A stretch of 64,000 nucleotides of DNA from Chlorobium sp. (GTDB taxonomy: Bacteria; Bacteroidota; Chlorobiia; Chlorobiales; Chlorobiaceae): contig JANQHB010000030.1 in NCBI GenBank assembly GCA_028277225.1, positions 62,001-126,000 on the forward strand. Direction: 5' to 3'. Positions within the stretch are counted from its first letter, which is position 1; each line of letters begins with the position of its first letter. The position numbers and the translations under genes were made by a program. The notes below the pieces were generated by a model. That model saw only the letters and a program-made list of their open reading frames with translations. It was not told where the DNA came from and did not search any database. Below, piece after piece: positions 1 through 8,848 of this stretch.

Positions 1-159
1 AAGTCTTGTCATCGATTTCTTGCGAACGGAAACAGGTATATCTTTCCAGAGTCTGGCGGCCTCTTCTGAACAAAGAAGGACTTCTTCCACTTCGGGAGAT
101 GTCATGGCAGGATATTCGGCGAGTATTTCTTCAGTCGCAGGATTAATGGTAACAATCAT
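1..159 (-). CDS. NAD(P)-dependent aldehyde dehydrogenase, N-terminal part only
   Basis: Partial gene running off the left edge; only the first 53 codons are visible, read leftward from the ATG at 159-157. The protein begins MIVTINPATEEILAEYPAM and continues with an acidic helix and an Ala-Arg-Leu-Trp stretch. This is the usual opening of succinate-semialdehyde/aldehyde dehydrogenases, where INPATEE leads the Rossmann domain. The catalytic Cys and Glu lie outside the window, so substrate and cofactor cannot be judged. It is codirectional with rsgA upstream but separated by 115 bp containing a strong hairpin, so it is probably a separate transcription unit. Confidence 0.75.
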   Translation of the reverse strand, partial: MIVTINPATEEILAEYPAMTSPEVEEVLLCSEEAARLWKDIPVSVRKKSMTRL

Positions 160-194
160 GATAACAGGATTTCTTATTCTTGGTTATGGCACCT

Positions 195-224
195 GAACCG
201 GGCGTATCTTGCAGTGCCCGGTTC
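195..224. terminator. Perfect 9-bp hairpin between rsgA and the aldehyde dehydrogenase gene
   Basis: GAACCGGGC at 195-203 pairs exactly with GCCCGGTTC at 216-224 across a 12-nt loop. It sits about 50 bp past the rsgA stop. Neither side carries a clear T-run, so it may be a weak terminator or another structured RNA element rather than a classic intrinsic terminator. Confidence 0.4.
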
Positions 225-274
225 TGATGTTAGTAAATTTAGGGGATTTTACCGTCTTGCAAAACCTGTTCCTT

Positions 275-1210
275 TCAGGTTATCGACTTATGGATCGCAA
301 GGTAGCTCTTGTATCGCCCGGAACTGATACGGCCGTCACTGACAGCCTGCAGGACACCGCAGGAGGGCTCGACAGTATGAGAACAGGAGGTGTAGGCACA
401 ATGCTGCATCTCCCGGAGAAACTCGGGAAAATAAAACCTCAGGTTCTCTTTTGTGATACCCGAAAGATCAAACTCCCGGATACCCGGGGTATCGATAACG
501 TATCCTCCGCCCGGCAGCGGCAGCATGACCGCATTGGTCGTTGTATGAACGCCTCTCTGGTTCCATGAACTGATCGCTGCCGTCTTGAGTTTTTCCCCTC
601 CCACCAGAAGATTGATAAGTGTGGATTTACCGACACCTGAATGACCGCTGAAAGCTGTAGTTTTTCCGCTGAGACTGACGCGAACTTCATCAATCCCCTC
701 TCCGGTAAGGCTGCTGAGACAAGTTACTGTATAGTCCAGATACAAATAGGGCTCCATAATCGTTTCAACTGCTGTCCTGTCGACCAGATCAGTCTTGTTG
801 ATTATGACAATGACTGGCAGGTCTTCAGATTCGGCAAAAACCAGGTACCGGTCGATCAGCCTGGTGTTGAGAGGCGGCTCTTCGGCTGAAGCGATCACAG
901 CAAGCTGATCGATGTTTGCCGCTATGACCTGAATACTCTCCTTGCTTCGATTGCGTCGTCTGTCTCTTTTTCGTTCAAGCGCTGTATCACGTTTCTGTAC
1001 CAGGGTAATAACTCCTTCGGCAGTATCCCCCCCTGCGGTCACTCTCGCTTCGACACGATCACCGACAGCCACAAGCCCGGTTTTCGGGTTATCTGTTTTT
1101 GTCCCGCGGAACGTTGTGCAGAGACATACCGGCCCGCCGTCAATCCCGACGAGATACATCCCCCCTCTTGCCTCGGTTACAATCCCTTTGAATACCTGCC
1201 CTTCTTCCAT
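275..1210 (-). CDS. rsgA: Ribosome small-subunit-dependent GTPase RsgA
   Basis: Circularly permuted GTPase that helps mature the 30S subunit and is released on GTP hydrolysis. The 311-residue protein has an N-terminal OB-fold (about 1-95), then G motifs in permuted order: the G4 motif NKTD near the middle, the G1 loop GHSGVGKSTLIN, and DTPG for G3. It ends with the Cys/His zinc knuckle CAYTSCSHTVEPSCGV. Its length fits the family. An in-frame TTG lies 18 bp further upstream, but GGAGGA (revcomp of 1221-1226) is 10 nt before the ATG at 1210, so the ATG is preferred. It follows recG by 30 bp and is probably cotranscribed with it. Confidence 0.95.
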   Translation of the reverse strand: MEEGQVFKGIVTEARGGMYLVGIDGGPVCLCTTFRGTKTDNPKTGLVAVGDRVEARVTAGGDTAEGVITLVQKRDTALERKRDRRRNRSKESIQVIAANIDQLAVIASAEEPPLNTRLIDRYLVFAESEDLPVIVIINKTDLVDRTAVETIMEPYLYLDYTVTCLSSLTGEGIDEVRVSLSGKTTAFSGHSGVGKSTLINLLVGGEKLKTAAISSWNQRGVHTTTNAVMLPLPGGGYVIDTPGIREFDLSGITKENLRFYFPEFLREMQHCAYTSCSHTVEPSCGVLQAVSDGRISSGRYKSYLAIHKSIT

Positions 1211-1240
1211 GCTGAAATACTCCTCCAATGCCGGAGATGG

Positions 1241-3355
1241 CTAACCGATACCGGCCAGCTGACTGCGACCATGATACTGTTTCATATAATAGTGGCGAAT
1301 CATCCCGTGCACCGGTTCGCTGAGCCCCGGATCACGGTCAACAAGCGAAAGAGCCGCAACTCTTGCAGAGCACATGATATCATAATCGCGAATTACATCC
1401 GAAAAGAAGAGTCCCGAGACAACACCGGACTGTTCCTTGCCGAACAGGTTACCGACACCCCGGATCGACGCATCGATCTCGGAAAGCCTGAACCCGTCGC
1501 TGTGGCGCTCCATTGCCGACAGGCGAACCGACGCATCACCATCAGATTTTCCATGCACAAGGTAGCAGTAGGACTGATGCGGCCCCCTTCCAACCCTTCC
1601 CCGCAACTGGTGAAGCTGCGCAAGACCGAACCGCTCGGCATGTTCAACAACCATAACTGTCGCATTCGGCACATCAACTCCGACCTCGATTACCGTTGTC
1701 CCGACAAGCAGGTCGAGCTTGCCGGACCTGAACCGGCCCATGACCTCTTCTTTTTGCTGCGAAGAGAGCTGACCATGGATCAAACCCATGCGAACATGCG
1801 GCAATAGAATGTCTTTCAGAAGTTCAAAACTGTCGCAGGCAGCTTTGAGGTCCATTTTTTCAGACTCTTCGACAAGGGGATAAACGATATAGGCCTGCCT
1901 CCCCCGGGCAATTTCCTTCTCAAGAAACCTGTAGACCTCATGTTTTTTCTTCTCACTGCAGCAGCGCGTTACGACAGGCTTTCTGCCGCCGGGCAACTGA
2001 TCGATAACCGAAACGTCAAGATCACCGAGCACTCCCATGCTGAGCGTTCTGGGAATCGGAGTTGCCGTCATCAGAAGAACATGAGGATTGCCCGTCTTGT
2101 CTTTCAACGCCTTGCGTTGCAGAACGCCGAAACGATGCTGCTCATCAATGACCGCCAGCCCGAGCTTTCTGAACCGTACCGATTCCTCAAGGACAGCATG
2201 CGTTCCCACCACAATGTGTACGGAACCGTTCGCAAGCCCTTCGAGCGTATCGAGCCGTTGTTTTTTCAGCTGCCTTCCGCCGAGAAAGGCTGTCTTTAAT
2301 CCGAGCGGCCCGGCAAACTTCAGCATCACCATATAATGCTGGAATGCCAGAATTTCCGTCGGTGCTATGAACGCCGCCTGCATTCCGTTGTCGACGGCAA
2401 GCGCTATGGCAAACATGGCAACGAGAGTTTTGCCGGATCCCACATCTCCCTGCAACAGCCTGTTCATCCTGCAGCCACTCCTGAGATCACCGTAAATTTC
2501 ACGAACAGCCTTTTTCTGTGCTTCCGTCATTGTGAACGGCAGTGACGCGTACAGGGCTTTGGTATAGGTTCCGGAATGTTTCGCTCCAAGTTCGGTCTGT
2601 TCCGAGCGATACGATATCTTTTGCAGGGCGAACATAAGCTGCAGATAAAACAGTTCCGTCCATTTGAAGCGAAAGAGTCCACGCTCAAGGGCCTCCTGCG
2701 ACGGGGGGAAATGAACAGCACGATACGCTTCTGTCAGTGAAAGAAGGCCATAGCGTTCGATCAGCCGGTCAGAAAGATTTTCACTGAACACCGGGCCCAT
2801 GTCTGAAAATGCCTGCCTGATCACTTTTCTCAGTCCATTCGACCCAAGTCCGGCACGCTTCATCTGATCGGTGGAAGAATATACCGGCACAATTCCTCCT
2901 TCCGGGCTTTCATCTCCCTGTTCATGCACATGCTCGAATTCCGGATGCTGCATTTGCGGCTGCTGCATGAAACTGCCGACTTTACCGTGGACCATGAGGA
3001 TATCCCCTTCTTTGAGCATACCTGCGATATAGGAAATGCCCCTGAACCATACGAGCTCCAGCGAACCCGTTCTGTCGCAGAGTTTCGCGACAAGACGTGA
3101 CCTCCCGTATCTGCCCCGCTGTTTAAGAACGTTTTTAACGGTTCCGACGACCGTTGCCTGCCCGCCTGTCTCAAGAGCTGCCACACAGGTTATCGTCCTC
3201 CTGTCAAGATATCGTCTCGGGAAATAATCGAACAGGTCCTGAACCGATCCGATCCCCGCCTCTTTGAGCGTCTCGGCCTTTCGCGGCCCTATACCCCTGA
3301 TGGCAGTAAGAGGCAAAACCTGTTCTGTATCGTCAACCATCCTCATGCCATACAT
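1241..3355 (-). CDS. recG: ATP-dependent DNA helicase RecG
   Basis: Helicase that regresses stalled replication forks and branch-migrates Holliday junctions. The 704-residue product has an N-terminal helix-hairpin-helix/wedge OB region (LTAIRGIGPRKAETLKEAG near residue 17), then a two-domain SF2 motor. The motor shows Walker A GDVGSGKT, the DEAH-variant box IDEQHRFG, MTATPIPRTL, and motif VI QLRGRVGRG. Full length for the family. Three clustered ATGs (3355, 3346, 3340) make the exact start uncertain by five codons. The gene is upstream of rsgA on the same strand; rpmE-frr diverge from it across 173 bp. Confidence 0.95.
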   Translation of the reverse strand: MYGMRMVDDTEQVLPLTAIRGIGPRKAETLKEAGIGSVQDLFDYFPRRYLDRRTITCVAALETGGQATVVGTVKNVLKQRGRYGRSRLVAKLCDRTGSLELVWFRGISYIAGMLKEGDILMVHGKVGSFMQQPQMQHPEFEHVHEQGDESPEGGIVPVYSSTDQMKRAGLGSNGLRKVIRQAFSDMGPVFSENLSDRLIERYGLLSLTEAYRAVHFPPSQEALERGLFRFKWTELFYLQLMFALQKISYRSEQTELGAKHSGTYTKALYASLPFTMTEAQKKAVREIYGDLRSGCRMNRLLQGDVGSGKTLVAMFAIALAVDNGMQAAFIAPTEILAFQHYMVMLKFAGPLGLKTAFLGGRQLKKQRLDTLEGLANGSVHIVVGTHAVLEESVRFRKLGLAVIDEQHRFGVLQRKALKDKTGNPHVLLMTATPIPRTLSMGVLGDLDVSVIDQLPGGRKPVVTRCCSEKKKHEVYRFLEKEIARGRQAYIVYPLVEESEKMDLKAACDSFELLKDILLPHVRMGLIHGQLSSQQKEEVMGRFRSGKLDLLVGTTVIEVGVDVPNATVMVVEHAERFGLAQLHQLRGRVGRGPHQSYCYLVHGKSDGDASVRLSAMERHSDGFRLSEIDASIRGVGNLFGKEQSGVVSGLFFSDVIRDYDIMCSARVAALSLVDRDPGLSEPVHGMIRHYYMKQYHGRSQLAGIG

Positions 3356-3435
3356 GCCTTAATTGACAATGCCTGCTTGCCTGGACAGTCGGAGAGCATA
3401 TCATTACAAAGCGCACTGACATAAGAGCCTTTACT

Positions 3436-3464
3436 TTGCGTATACTTGAAATATCTTGTATATT
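3436..3464 (+). promoter_or_regulatory. Candidate sigma-70 promoter for rpmE-frr
   Basis: TTGCGT at 3436-3441 and TATATT at 3459-3464 are separated by 17 bp and lie about 65 bp before the rpmE ATG, in the only gap that could drive these plus-strand genes. It is assigned by consensus match alone. Confidence 0.4.
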
Positions 3465-3528
3465 ACATGATAAATCATTTTATTCCCGAACAGTAAAACA
3501 CTCCTGCAAGACAAGACAACGCTGAATC

Positions 3529-3747
3529 ATGAAGAAAGATATTCATCCAAAGTATACGAAAGTTACGGTTACCTGCGCCAACTGCGGCAGCTCTTTTGAA
3601 ACACGTTCTACAAGGCAATCGATCAAGGTTGATATCTGCAGCAGCTGCCATCCCTTCTATACAGGCAAACAGGTTCTGGTCGATACCGCCGGCCGCGTCG
3701 AACGTTTCCAGAAAAGGTTCGCAAAGAAAACGGCCTCTTCGAAATAA
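3529..3747 (+). CDS. rpmE: 50S ribosomal protein L31
   Basis: A 72-residue large-subunit protein. MKKDIHPKY, CANCGSSFETRST and DICSSCHPFYTGKQ are family signatures. The CxxC plus CxxC arrangement (CANC, CSSC) makes this the zinc-binding type of L31. Paired with frr 46 bp downstream, it forms a small translation unit. Confidence 0.97.
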   Translation: MKKDIHPKYTKVTVTCANCGSSFETRSTRQSIKVDICSSCHPFYTGKQVLVDTAGRVERFQKRFAKKTASSK

Positions 3748-3793
3748 GTTTATCGCAGCTTTCCTGCAGTAAACCCTAACGATACCTACAGGC

Positions 3794-4354
3794 ATGAGTG
3801 TACAGGAAATCACCCGGAAAGTGGAAGCCAAAATGAAGAAATCCCTCGAAAGCTTCCAGCATGAAATCGCCTCAATCCGTACCGGCAAGGCAACGACCGC
3901 CCTGCTCGACCGCGTCAAAGCCGATGCATACGGACAGACAATGCCACTCAAACAGCTCGGCAATGTCGGCGTTCAGGATGCCCATACACTTATGGTGCAG
4001 GTATGGGACAAATCGATGGTCTCTATCGTTGAAAAAGCCATTCGCGATGCGAATCTCGGGCTGAATCCCGCTGCCGAAGGCCAGAGTATCAGAGTCAGCA
4101 TCCCTCCGCTTACCGAAGAACGCCGAAAGGAATACGTCAAGCTCACCAAGAAGTATGGCGAAGACGCAAAAATCGCCATGAGAAATCTCCGCAGGGAAAT
4201 CCTGCACGGTGTTGACAAGCTCGAAAAAGACAAGGAAATCAGCGAAGACGAAAAAAAACGCAGCAAAAAAGACGCTGACGACCTCGTTCACAAGTACGAA
4301 AAACAGATCAACGATCTTATCGCGCAGAAAGAAAAAGAGATCATGGAAGTGTAG
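3794..4354 (+). CDS. frr: Ribosome recycling factor
   Basis: With EF-G, splits the post-termination ribosome so subunits can be reused. 186 residues, the normal length, with the family's opening helix (MKKSLESFQHEIASIRTGKA), the NPAAEGQSIRVSIPPLTEERR hinge segment, and the long C-terminal helices of the three-helix bundle. The last 14 bp overlap the 3' end of bchY on the opposite strand. Confidence 0.97.
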   Translation: MSVQEITRKVEAKMKKSLESFQHEIASIRTGKATTALLDRVKADAYGQTMPLKQLGNVGVQDAHTLMVQVWDKSMVSIVEKAIRDANLGLNPAAEGQSIRVSIPPLTEERRKEYVKLTKKYGEDAKIAMRNLRREILHGVDKLEKDKEISEDEKKRSKKDADDLVHKYEKQINDLIAQKEKEIMEV

Positions 4355-5585
4355 CAAAATACTCTTTCATCTCCCTGAACACCTGCTTTTTCCTCAACAG
4401 ACCATCTACCATTCCCAATACCGTTCCGGCACCGGCAGCAAAAAAGACCGGACGGGATGAAATGTTGTTGGTATAATAGATTGCCGGAATCCCCTGCTCT
4501 TTTGCAAAACTGTCAAGTGAGGTCGTACCGATAACAAGGTCCGGCCCGTACTGAAGCACTGCCGCCTTGTCTTCCTCGAGATATTTCCTGTATCGGATTT
4601 CGGTACCGAGCATCGAAAGAAGCTGGTGATCCTTTTCCACCAGCGACGTGCGGGCAATCGACGTGGATGCATAAGGAACCTCATGACCCGCCTCGAGCAG
4701 CAGCCTGACAACCGGTAATTCATTTCCTTCGTATCCGGCAACGATAACCTTCCCTGCATGTCCACTGAAGGACTCTATCACTGCTGCCGCCTTTTCCCTT
4801 TCCTCTCCGGCAACACGGCGTACTGTTTCCATATCGAGTTCAAGAGCCTGGCCGACTGCCTCGATCCATCCGGCCGTCGCTCCGGCGCCCACAGGGTTTC
4901 CTGTAACAATACCGACACCGTTCTCTTTCATGATCGCTGCCGTCCGCTCGTAAAATGGATGAAGCACTGCACATGCTTCAGCTCTGCCTGCAGTCCTGTA
5001 ATCGTCCAGATCAGTTCCAGGCACAACGACAACCGACTCGACACCGATCCTTTGCAGAACAGCGCCTATAGCCATTGCGTCAACCGGAAAAATCTCACCG
5101 ACAACAACCAGCGATTTATCCTTTTTTGGTTTATCGAAATCTGCAAAACGATCCAGAAGAGTCGAAACAGCGACATCTTTTGCTTCGGGATGAGATTTAA
5201 TCTGAAAAGCCGGAAGCCTGACAAGCTTGACAACAGCATTACCGGCCTTTTCGGGGAGCAATTCCTCTGCAATTCCTGCTGTCTCTGCAACGCAGGTACT
5301 GACAACGGGAATAAACGTCACTGCCGGATCTTCGGCAATTTTTTCAATGATGAATCGGACGTCATCGATCATTGTCCCCCCGGAGATCTGAACATTCATC
5401 AGTTCCGGAGACATGATCGAGCGTCTTGCCGCGTAAAAATGAGAAACGAATGTCAATCCGTAAAGGCACCCCTGATCGGCAACAAGGCAAACTCTCGATC
5501 CTTCTATTCTTGTCAGAACCCTCAGTCCGCCGAACGCCGGACACATGGACTGGGGATGAAGCTTTGTACAATCAGTATCATGCAT
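4341..5585 (-). CDS. bchY: Chlorophyllide a reductase subunit Y (BchY)
   Basis: One of the two NifDK-like catalytic subunits of chlorophyllide a oxidoreductase (BchX-BchY-BchZ), which reduces ring B of chlorophyllide a on the way to bacteriochlorophyll a. The 414-residue product opens with MCPAFGGLRVLTRIEG and VCLVADQGCLYGLTFVSHFYAARRS; these Cys residues lie where cluster ligands are expected in nitrogenase-like subunits. STCVAETAG contributes another conserved Cys. The open frame continues 105 codons upstream, but the family N-terminus and a 4-nt gap to the preceding stop support the ATG at 5585. It is convergent with frr (14-bp overlap). bchX and bchZ are not in the window. Confidence 0.93.
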   Translation of the reverse strand: MHDTDCTKLHPQSMCPAFGGLRVLTRIEGSRVCLVADQGCLYGLTFVSHFYAARRSIMSPELMNVQISGGTMIDDVRFIIEKIAEDPAVTFIPVVSTCVAETAGIAEELLPEKAGNAVVKLVRLPAFQIKSHPEAKDVAVSTLLDRFADFDKPKKDKSLVVVGEIFPVDAMAIGAVLQRIGVESVVVVPGTDLDDYRTAGRAEACAVLHPFYERTAAIMKENGVGIVTGNPVGAGATAGWIEAVGQALELDMETVRRVAGEEREKAAAVIESFSGHAGKVIVAGYEGNELPVVRLLLEAGHEVPYASTSIARTSLVEKDHQLLSMLGTEIRYRKYLEEDKAAVLQYGPDLVIGTTSLDSFAKEQGIPAIYYTNNISSRPVFFAAGAGTVLGMVDGLLRKKQVFREMKEYFATLP

Positions 5586-5589
5586 AAAT

Positions 5590-6126
5590 TCATACCTTTG
5601 GCAAATCAAAAGCCGGCAGATCCCGGTACTCACTGTTGACGATCTCCAACAGCACGTCATCAGGAACAAAACGGTATCGTCCCTCGACATCCCTGAAAGA
5701 ACCGAGCCCATCGAGAACGATATCTTTCTTTTTTGCAAAGCTCTCCCTGAAATAGGCTGCAAGAATCCTGTAAAATGCAGCCGCTTCCGTTTGGGACAGT
5801 TTCGTCTTCTCCCTGATAATGCACTGAACACGTGAATCAATGACAGGCTTTGTCTGGAAAACAATTGATTTTGCCGGAGGCATGATCCTGGTGGCATCAC
5901 TCATTCGCTTCCGGCAGAAAGGAATATGCGCCACCCTGAAAGCACCAAGCCCCTTGACCGAAAGCTCTTTTCTTTCAAGCAGTTCTGCCACCAGTCCCAC
6001 TCCGGTTTCATGAAGCATATGCTTCACACGCTCTTTGTCAAGAACCAGTTTTGTTTCCAGAAGAACAATGCAGGCAGTACTTTTCATAGCGGCAACGATA
6101 GGTCTCTCATTGTGTTTGACCGGCAT
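5590..6126 (-). CDS. Tandem HU/IHF-like domain protein
   Basis: About 178 residues (165 if the ATG at 6087 is used). Two copies of an HU-type fold can be seen. Copy 1 has GLVAELLERKELSVKGLGAF followed by a basic turn and an IMPPAKSIVFQTKP ending; copy 2 has YFRESFAKKKDIVLDGLGSF. The GLG(A/S)F beta-arm entry and the (I/V)-PAK-(S)IVF strand are HU hallmarks. Such two-domain HU-like proteins are seen in Bacteroidetes/Chlorobi; nucleoid or DNA binding is inferred. It is 4 nt upstream of bchY and probably cotranscribed and coupled with it. No strong ribosome site decides between the two starts. Confidence 0.6.
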   Translation of the reverse strand: MPVKHNERPIVAAMKSTACIVLLETKLVLDKERVKHMLHETGVGLVAELLERKELSVKGLGAFRVAHIPFCRKRMSDATRIMPPAKSIVFQTKPVIDSRVQCIIREKTKLSQTEAAAFYRILAAYFRESFAKKKDIVLDGLGSFRDVEGRYRFVPDDVLLEIVNSEYRDLPAFDLPKV

Positions 6127-6205
6127 CAAAATATAGTAAAACGATTCGACGGAAATACCTAACTTTGTGCAGGTGGAAAAACGAAACCTAACCGGCCAAT
6201 CTTTT

Positions 6206-7453
6206 ATGCAGGAACAGGTTCTCACGGTCAGTGAACTGACAGCCGACATCCGGTCAATCCTCGAAGCGCGATACCCTGCAGTTTGCATCAAAGGCGAAAT
6301 ATCGAATTTCAGACTTCCCGGTTCGGGGCATGTCTACATGACACTCAAAGACGCCGATGCCCAGATACCTGCTGTCATCTGGAAAAGTATCCGGATGAGG
6401 CTTGCAGTCGAACTTCAGGACGGAATGGAAATCATTGCCCGTGGACGTATCGAGGTCTACCCTCCTTCAGGAAGGTACCAGCTTATCTGCACATCCGTAA
6501 CGCCTGCCGGCCAGGGCGCGCTTCAGCTCGCTTATGCCCTTTTGCTTGAAAAGCTTGCAGGAAAAGGGTACTTCCTTGAGGATCATAAACAACCGCTGCC
6601 GCGAATTCCTGAAACAATCGGCCTGATAACCTCTCCGACCGGTGCGGTCATCGAGGACATGAGCAATGTTCTCGGCAGGAGATTTCCTGCAGCACGGCTT
6701 CTGCTTTATCCGGTGAAAGTGCAGGGAGAAGATGCCGCAGAAAACGTCATCAGCGCAATAACATATTTCAACACCGTCCTCGAAGAATCCCATAGACCTG
6801 ATGTCCTGATCATCGCACGTGGCGGAGGTTCCCTCGAAGACCTTCAGGCATTCAACGAGGAAGCGGTCGCCATGGCGATTTTTCATTCGTCCGTTCCGGT
6901 CATCAGCGCTATCGGTCACGAAACAGATGTAACAATCGCAGACATGGTTGCAGACAAACGCGCCGGTACACCCTCGATCGCGGCCGAAATCGCCACACCA
7001 GATACCGGCGAACTGCTCCGTAACCATGACACCCATCTGAATCGCCAGAGGGCTGCCCTGCAGACAAAGATAGAAGGAACAGAACGGCAGGTGACCTCGC
7101 TCATCGGCAGCTACGCGTTCAACCGTCCGAAAATCGCCATTGACCAGCACGAAGAAGCGATTTACCACCTGCTCAGACTCATGCAGCGGTCGGTCAGGAA
7201 CACCCTTCGACAGGTCGAAACCGGCTTTTCTGCTCTGGCAGAACGGCTTGCTCTGCTCGATTACCGAAAAACGCTCGAAAGAGGCTACACGCTCGTCAGA
7301 CAGAACGATGCCTATATCACATCGAAATCATCTCTCGGCAGTGGCGAGGCAACCGTCATGTTTCATGACGGAGAGAGCGTTATTTCAGTTCCCGGTCCCG
7401 GCTCTCCTCCCGGAACATCGTTCGAACAAGATGAAGATCATCAGGAGTGTTGA
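6206..7453 (+). CDS. xseA: Exodeoxyribonuclease VII large subunit
   Basis: Catalytic subunit of the single-strand exonuclease ExoVII. The start MQEQVLTVSELTADIRSILE is the usual family opening; the frame is open 13 codons earlier. An OB fold (VCIKGEISNFRLPGSGHVYMTLKD, about 27-50) is followed by the catalytic region with TSPTGAVIEDM, IIARGGGSLEDLQAFN and ISAIGHETDVTIADMVAD, then a coiled-coil arm and a C-terminal segment YRKTLERGYTLV. The end is unusual: the last 74 bp overlap the 3' end of kdsB on the other strand, which may explain the Pro/Gly-rich tail. xseB is not visible nearby. Confidence 0.94.
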   Translation: MQEQVLTVSELTADIRSILEARYPAVCIKGEISNFRLPGSGHVYMTLKDADAQIPAVIWKSIRMRLAVELQDGMEIIARGRIEVYPPSGRYQLICTSVTPAGQGALQLAYALLLEKLAGKGYFLEDHKQPLPRIPETIGLITSPTGAVIEDMSNVLGRRFPAARLLLYPVKVQGEDAAENVISAITYFNTVLEESHRPDVLIIARGGGSLEDLQAFNEEAVAMAIFHSSVPVISAIGHETDVTIADMVADKRAGTPSIAAEIATPDTGELLRNHDTHLNRQRAALQTKIEGTERQVTSLIGSYAFNRPKIAIDQHEEAIYHLLRLMQRSVRNTLRQVETGFSALAERLALLDYRKTLERGYTLVRQNDAYITSKSSLGSGEATVMFHDGESVISVPGPGSPPGTSFEQDEDHQEC

Positions 7454-8132
7454 CGCCGGGAGAATCCGAGGCGGTTTCGACGCAAAGCATACGGTAACCG
7501 TTTTCAAGAAGCCGGAGCTGCTCCAGAGATTCCTCTTTTTCAAGCATGGATGATCCGAGTCCTGCAAAGTCGCGAAGAACGTCCCTGCGAAATGCATAGA
7601 TACCAATATGCCGGTAACAGATTGTCGATGCATTACCGATCTGTTGAAAGGGTATCTGGCTCCTGGAAAAGTAGAGGGCAAAACCGTTCCTGTCCTTGAC
7701 GACTTTTACGATATTCGGATTGTCGAGTGTCATGTAATCACCCGGAAGAACTGGATAGACGAGTGTTGCACTGTCAGGATTTCTTCCGTCAAGATAGGGT
7801 TCGGCAAGGAGATCGATATTGCCCGGATCGATCAGGGGCTCGTCACCCTGAAGGTTGATGAATACATCTCCCTCGATATTCGATGCCGCTTCGGCAACCC
7901 GTTCCGAACCACACATGGCACGGCCGGTCATGATTACTTCAGCACCTACAGATTGAAGTACACCTGCAATTTCACTGCTGTCGGTTGCAACAACAACCCG
8001 TCCGGCGCACTGTGCCGATTTCGCACGCTGATAGGTCCTGACAATCAGCGGTTCGCCTTCAAGATCGACAAGCATTTTCCTTTTCAGCCTGCTTGACTCA
8101 AGCCTGGCCGGAATGACAATGACTATTTGCAT
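7380..8132 (-). CDS. kdsB: 3-deoxy-manno-octulosonate cytidylyltransferase
   Basis: Activates Kdo as CMP-Kdo for lipid A/LPS core assembly in the cytoplasm. The 250-residue protein has the nucleotide-binding loop IPARLESSRLKRKML, CGSERVAEA, and NLQGDEPLIDP, all diagnostic. It ends inside the xseA coding region (74-bp convergent overlap). The start ATG at 8132 faces a repeat-rich gap that may hold its promoter. Confidence 0.95.
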   Translation of the reverse strand: MQIVIVIPARLESSRLKRKMLVDLEGEPLIVRTYQRAKSAQCAGRVVVATDSSEIAGVLQSVGAEVIMTGRAMCGSERVAEAASNIEGDVFINLQGDEPLIDPGNIDLLAEPYLDGRNPDSATLVYPVLPGDYMTLDNPNIVKVVKDRNGFALYFSRSQIPFQQIGNASTICYRHIGIYAFRRDVLRDFAGLGSSMLEKEESLEQLRLLENGYRMLCVETASDSPGVNTPDDLHLVRTMFREESRDRELK

Positions 8133-8218
8133 AGAATTGTTGAGGTATCGAGGTGTTCGATATTCGGGAAGAATGATGGTTTTTCAAGATGTAACGATAG
8201 CAGATACATTTGAAGGAG

Positions 8219-8262
8219 TTATATAGGTCCTATAGGTCGTATAAGTCCTATAGGACCTATAA
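8219..8262. repeat. TATAGGACCTATA-type palindromic repeat, copy 1
   Basis: An approximately 44-bp run of TATAGGTCCTATAGG-like palindromes built from a CCTATAGGACCTATA core. Five such tracts occur in the window (also near 25459, 26101, 30445 and 54885), all between genes. After this copy, AAATATGATCAAGAACGATT resembles the sequence after the 54885 copy, so the repeat unit extends beyond the palindrome. Confidence 0.75.
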
Positions 8263-8326
8263 ATATGATCAAGAACGATTCTCCACGACATGTTTCCGAC
8301 GGTTATACGCCATCCGACCTTCGTAC

Positions 8327-8348
8327 GGGCGGGTTTCAAACCCGCCCC
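8327..8348. repeat. GGGCGGGTTT hairpin repeat, copy 1
   Basis: GGGCGGGTTT and AAACCCGCCC flank a 1-2 nt centre, giving a 10-bp GC-rich stem about 40 bp past the dtd stop. Near-identical hairpins are at 30709-30730 and 54982-55004, each just downstream of a minus-strand gene, so they may act as 3'-end structures or transcription barriers. The remainder of 8263-8389 has no gene. Confidence 0.7.
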
Positions 8349-8389
8349 TACTATCTTTCCCACCATTTACTATTCACGAATCACGATCA

Positions 8390-8848
8390 TCACTTGTCAC
8401 TACTCCCCGGCGTATCGACAATCAGTGTAACCGGACCGTCATTGAGCAGTCCGACCTCCATCCCGGCACCGAAAGAGCCGGTCTCGATACAGAGCGAACA
8501 GAGAGAACGAATGTGATTAATAAATCTGTTGTAGATATCCCTGGCGTGGTCAAAAGAGGCCGCACCGGAAAAACCCGGCCTGTTGCCGCGGGTTGTATCT
8601 GCATAAAGGGTAAACTGTGAGACGACCAGCACGCTTCCGCCGGTATCGAGAACGGAGCAGTTCATTTTTCCCTTGCTGTCTTCGAATATCCTCATGTTGA
8701 GAATTTTGCCGGCCATCCAGGAAATGTCCCGGTCATCATCCGGTTCAGCAACACCGAGAAAAACGAGAAGTCCCGGTCCTATTCGGGAATACTCACTCCC
8801 GTCAACCGTTACCGAAGCTTGTTGTACTCTTTGCAGAACTGCTCTCAT
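8390..8848 (-). CDS. dtd: D-aminoacyl-tRNA deacylase
   Basis: Cleaves D-amino acids (and mischarged Gly) from tRNA. The 152-residue protein starts MRAVLQRVQQASVTVDG and carries the two signature stretches SQFTLYADTTRGNRPGFSGA and LLNDGPVTLIVDTPG; the latter contains the cross-subunit Gly-Pro motif that gates chirality. Its start overlaps the stop of the upstream DUF167 gene by 4 bp (ATGA), indicating coupled translation. Confidence 0.95.
   Translation of the reverse strand: MRAVLQRVQQASVTVDGSEYSRIGPGLLVFLGVAEPDDDRDISWMAGKILNMRIFEDSKGKMNCSVLDTGGSVLVVSQFTLYADTTRGNRPGFSGAASFDHARDIYNRFINHIRSLCSLCIETGSFGAGMEVGLLNDGPVTLIVDTPGSSDK

Noticed and set aside
209..568. 119-residue plus-strand frame opposite rsgA
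   Set aside because: It lies antisense to the RsgA zinc knuckle and G3 region, which are certain.
3475..4357. Frames of 161-162 residues opposite rpmE and frr
   Set aside because: They mirror two certain ribosomal-system genes and have no family resemblance.
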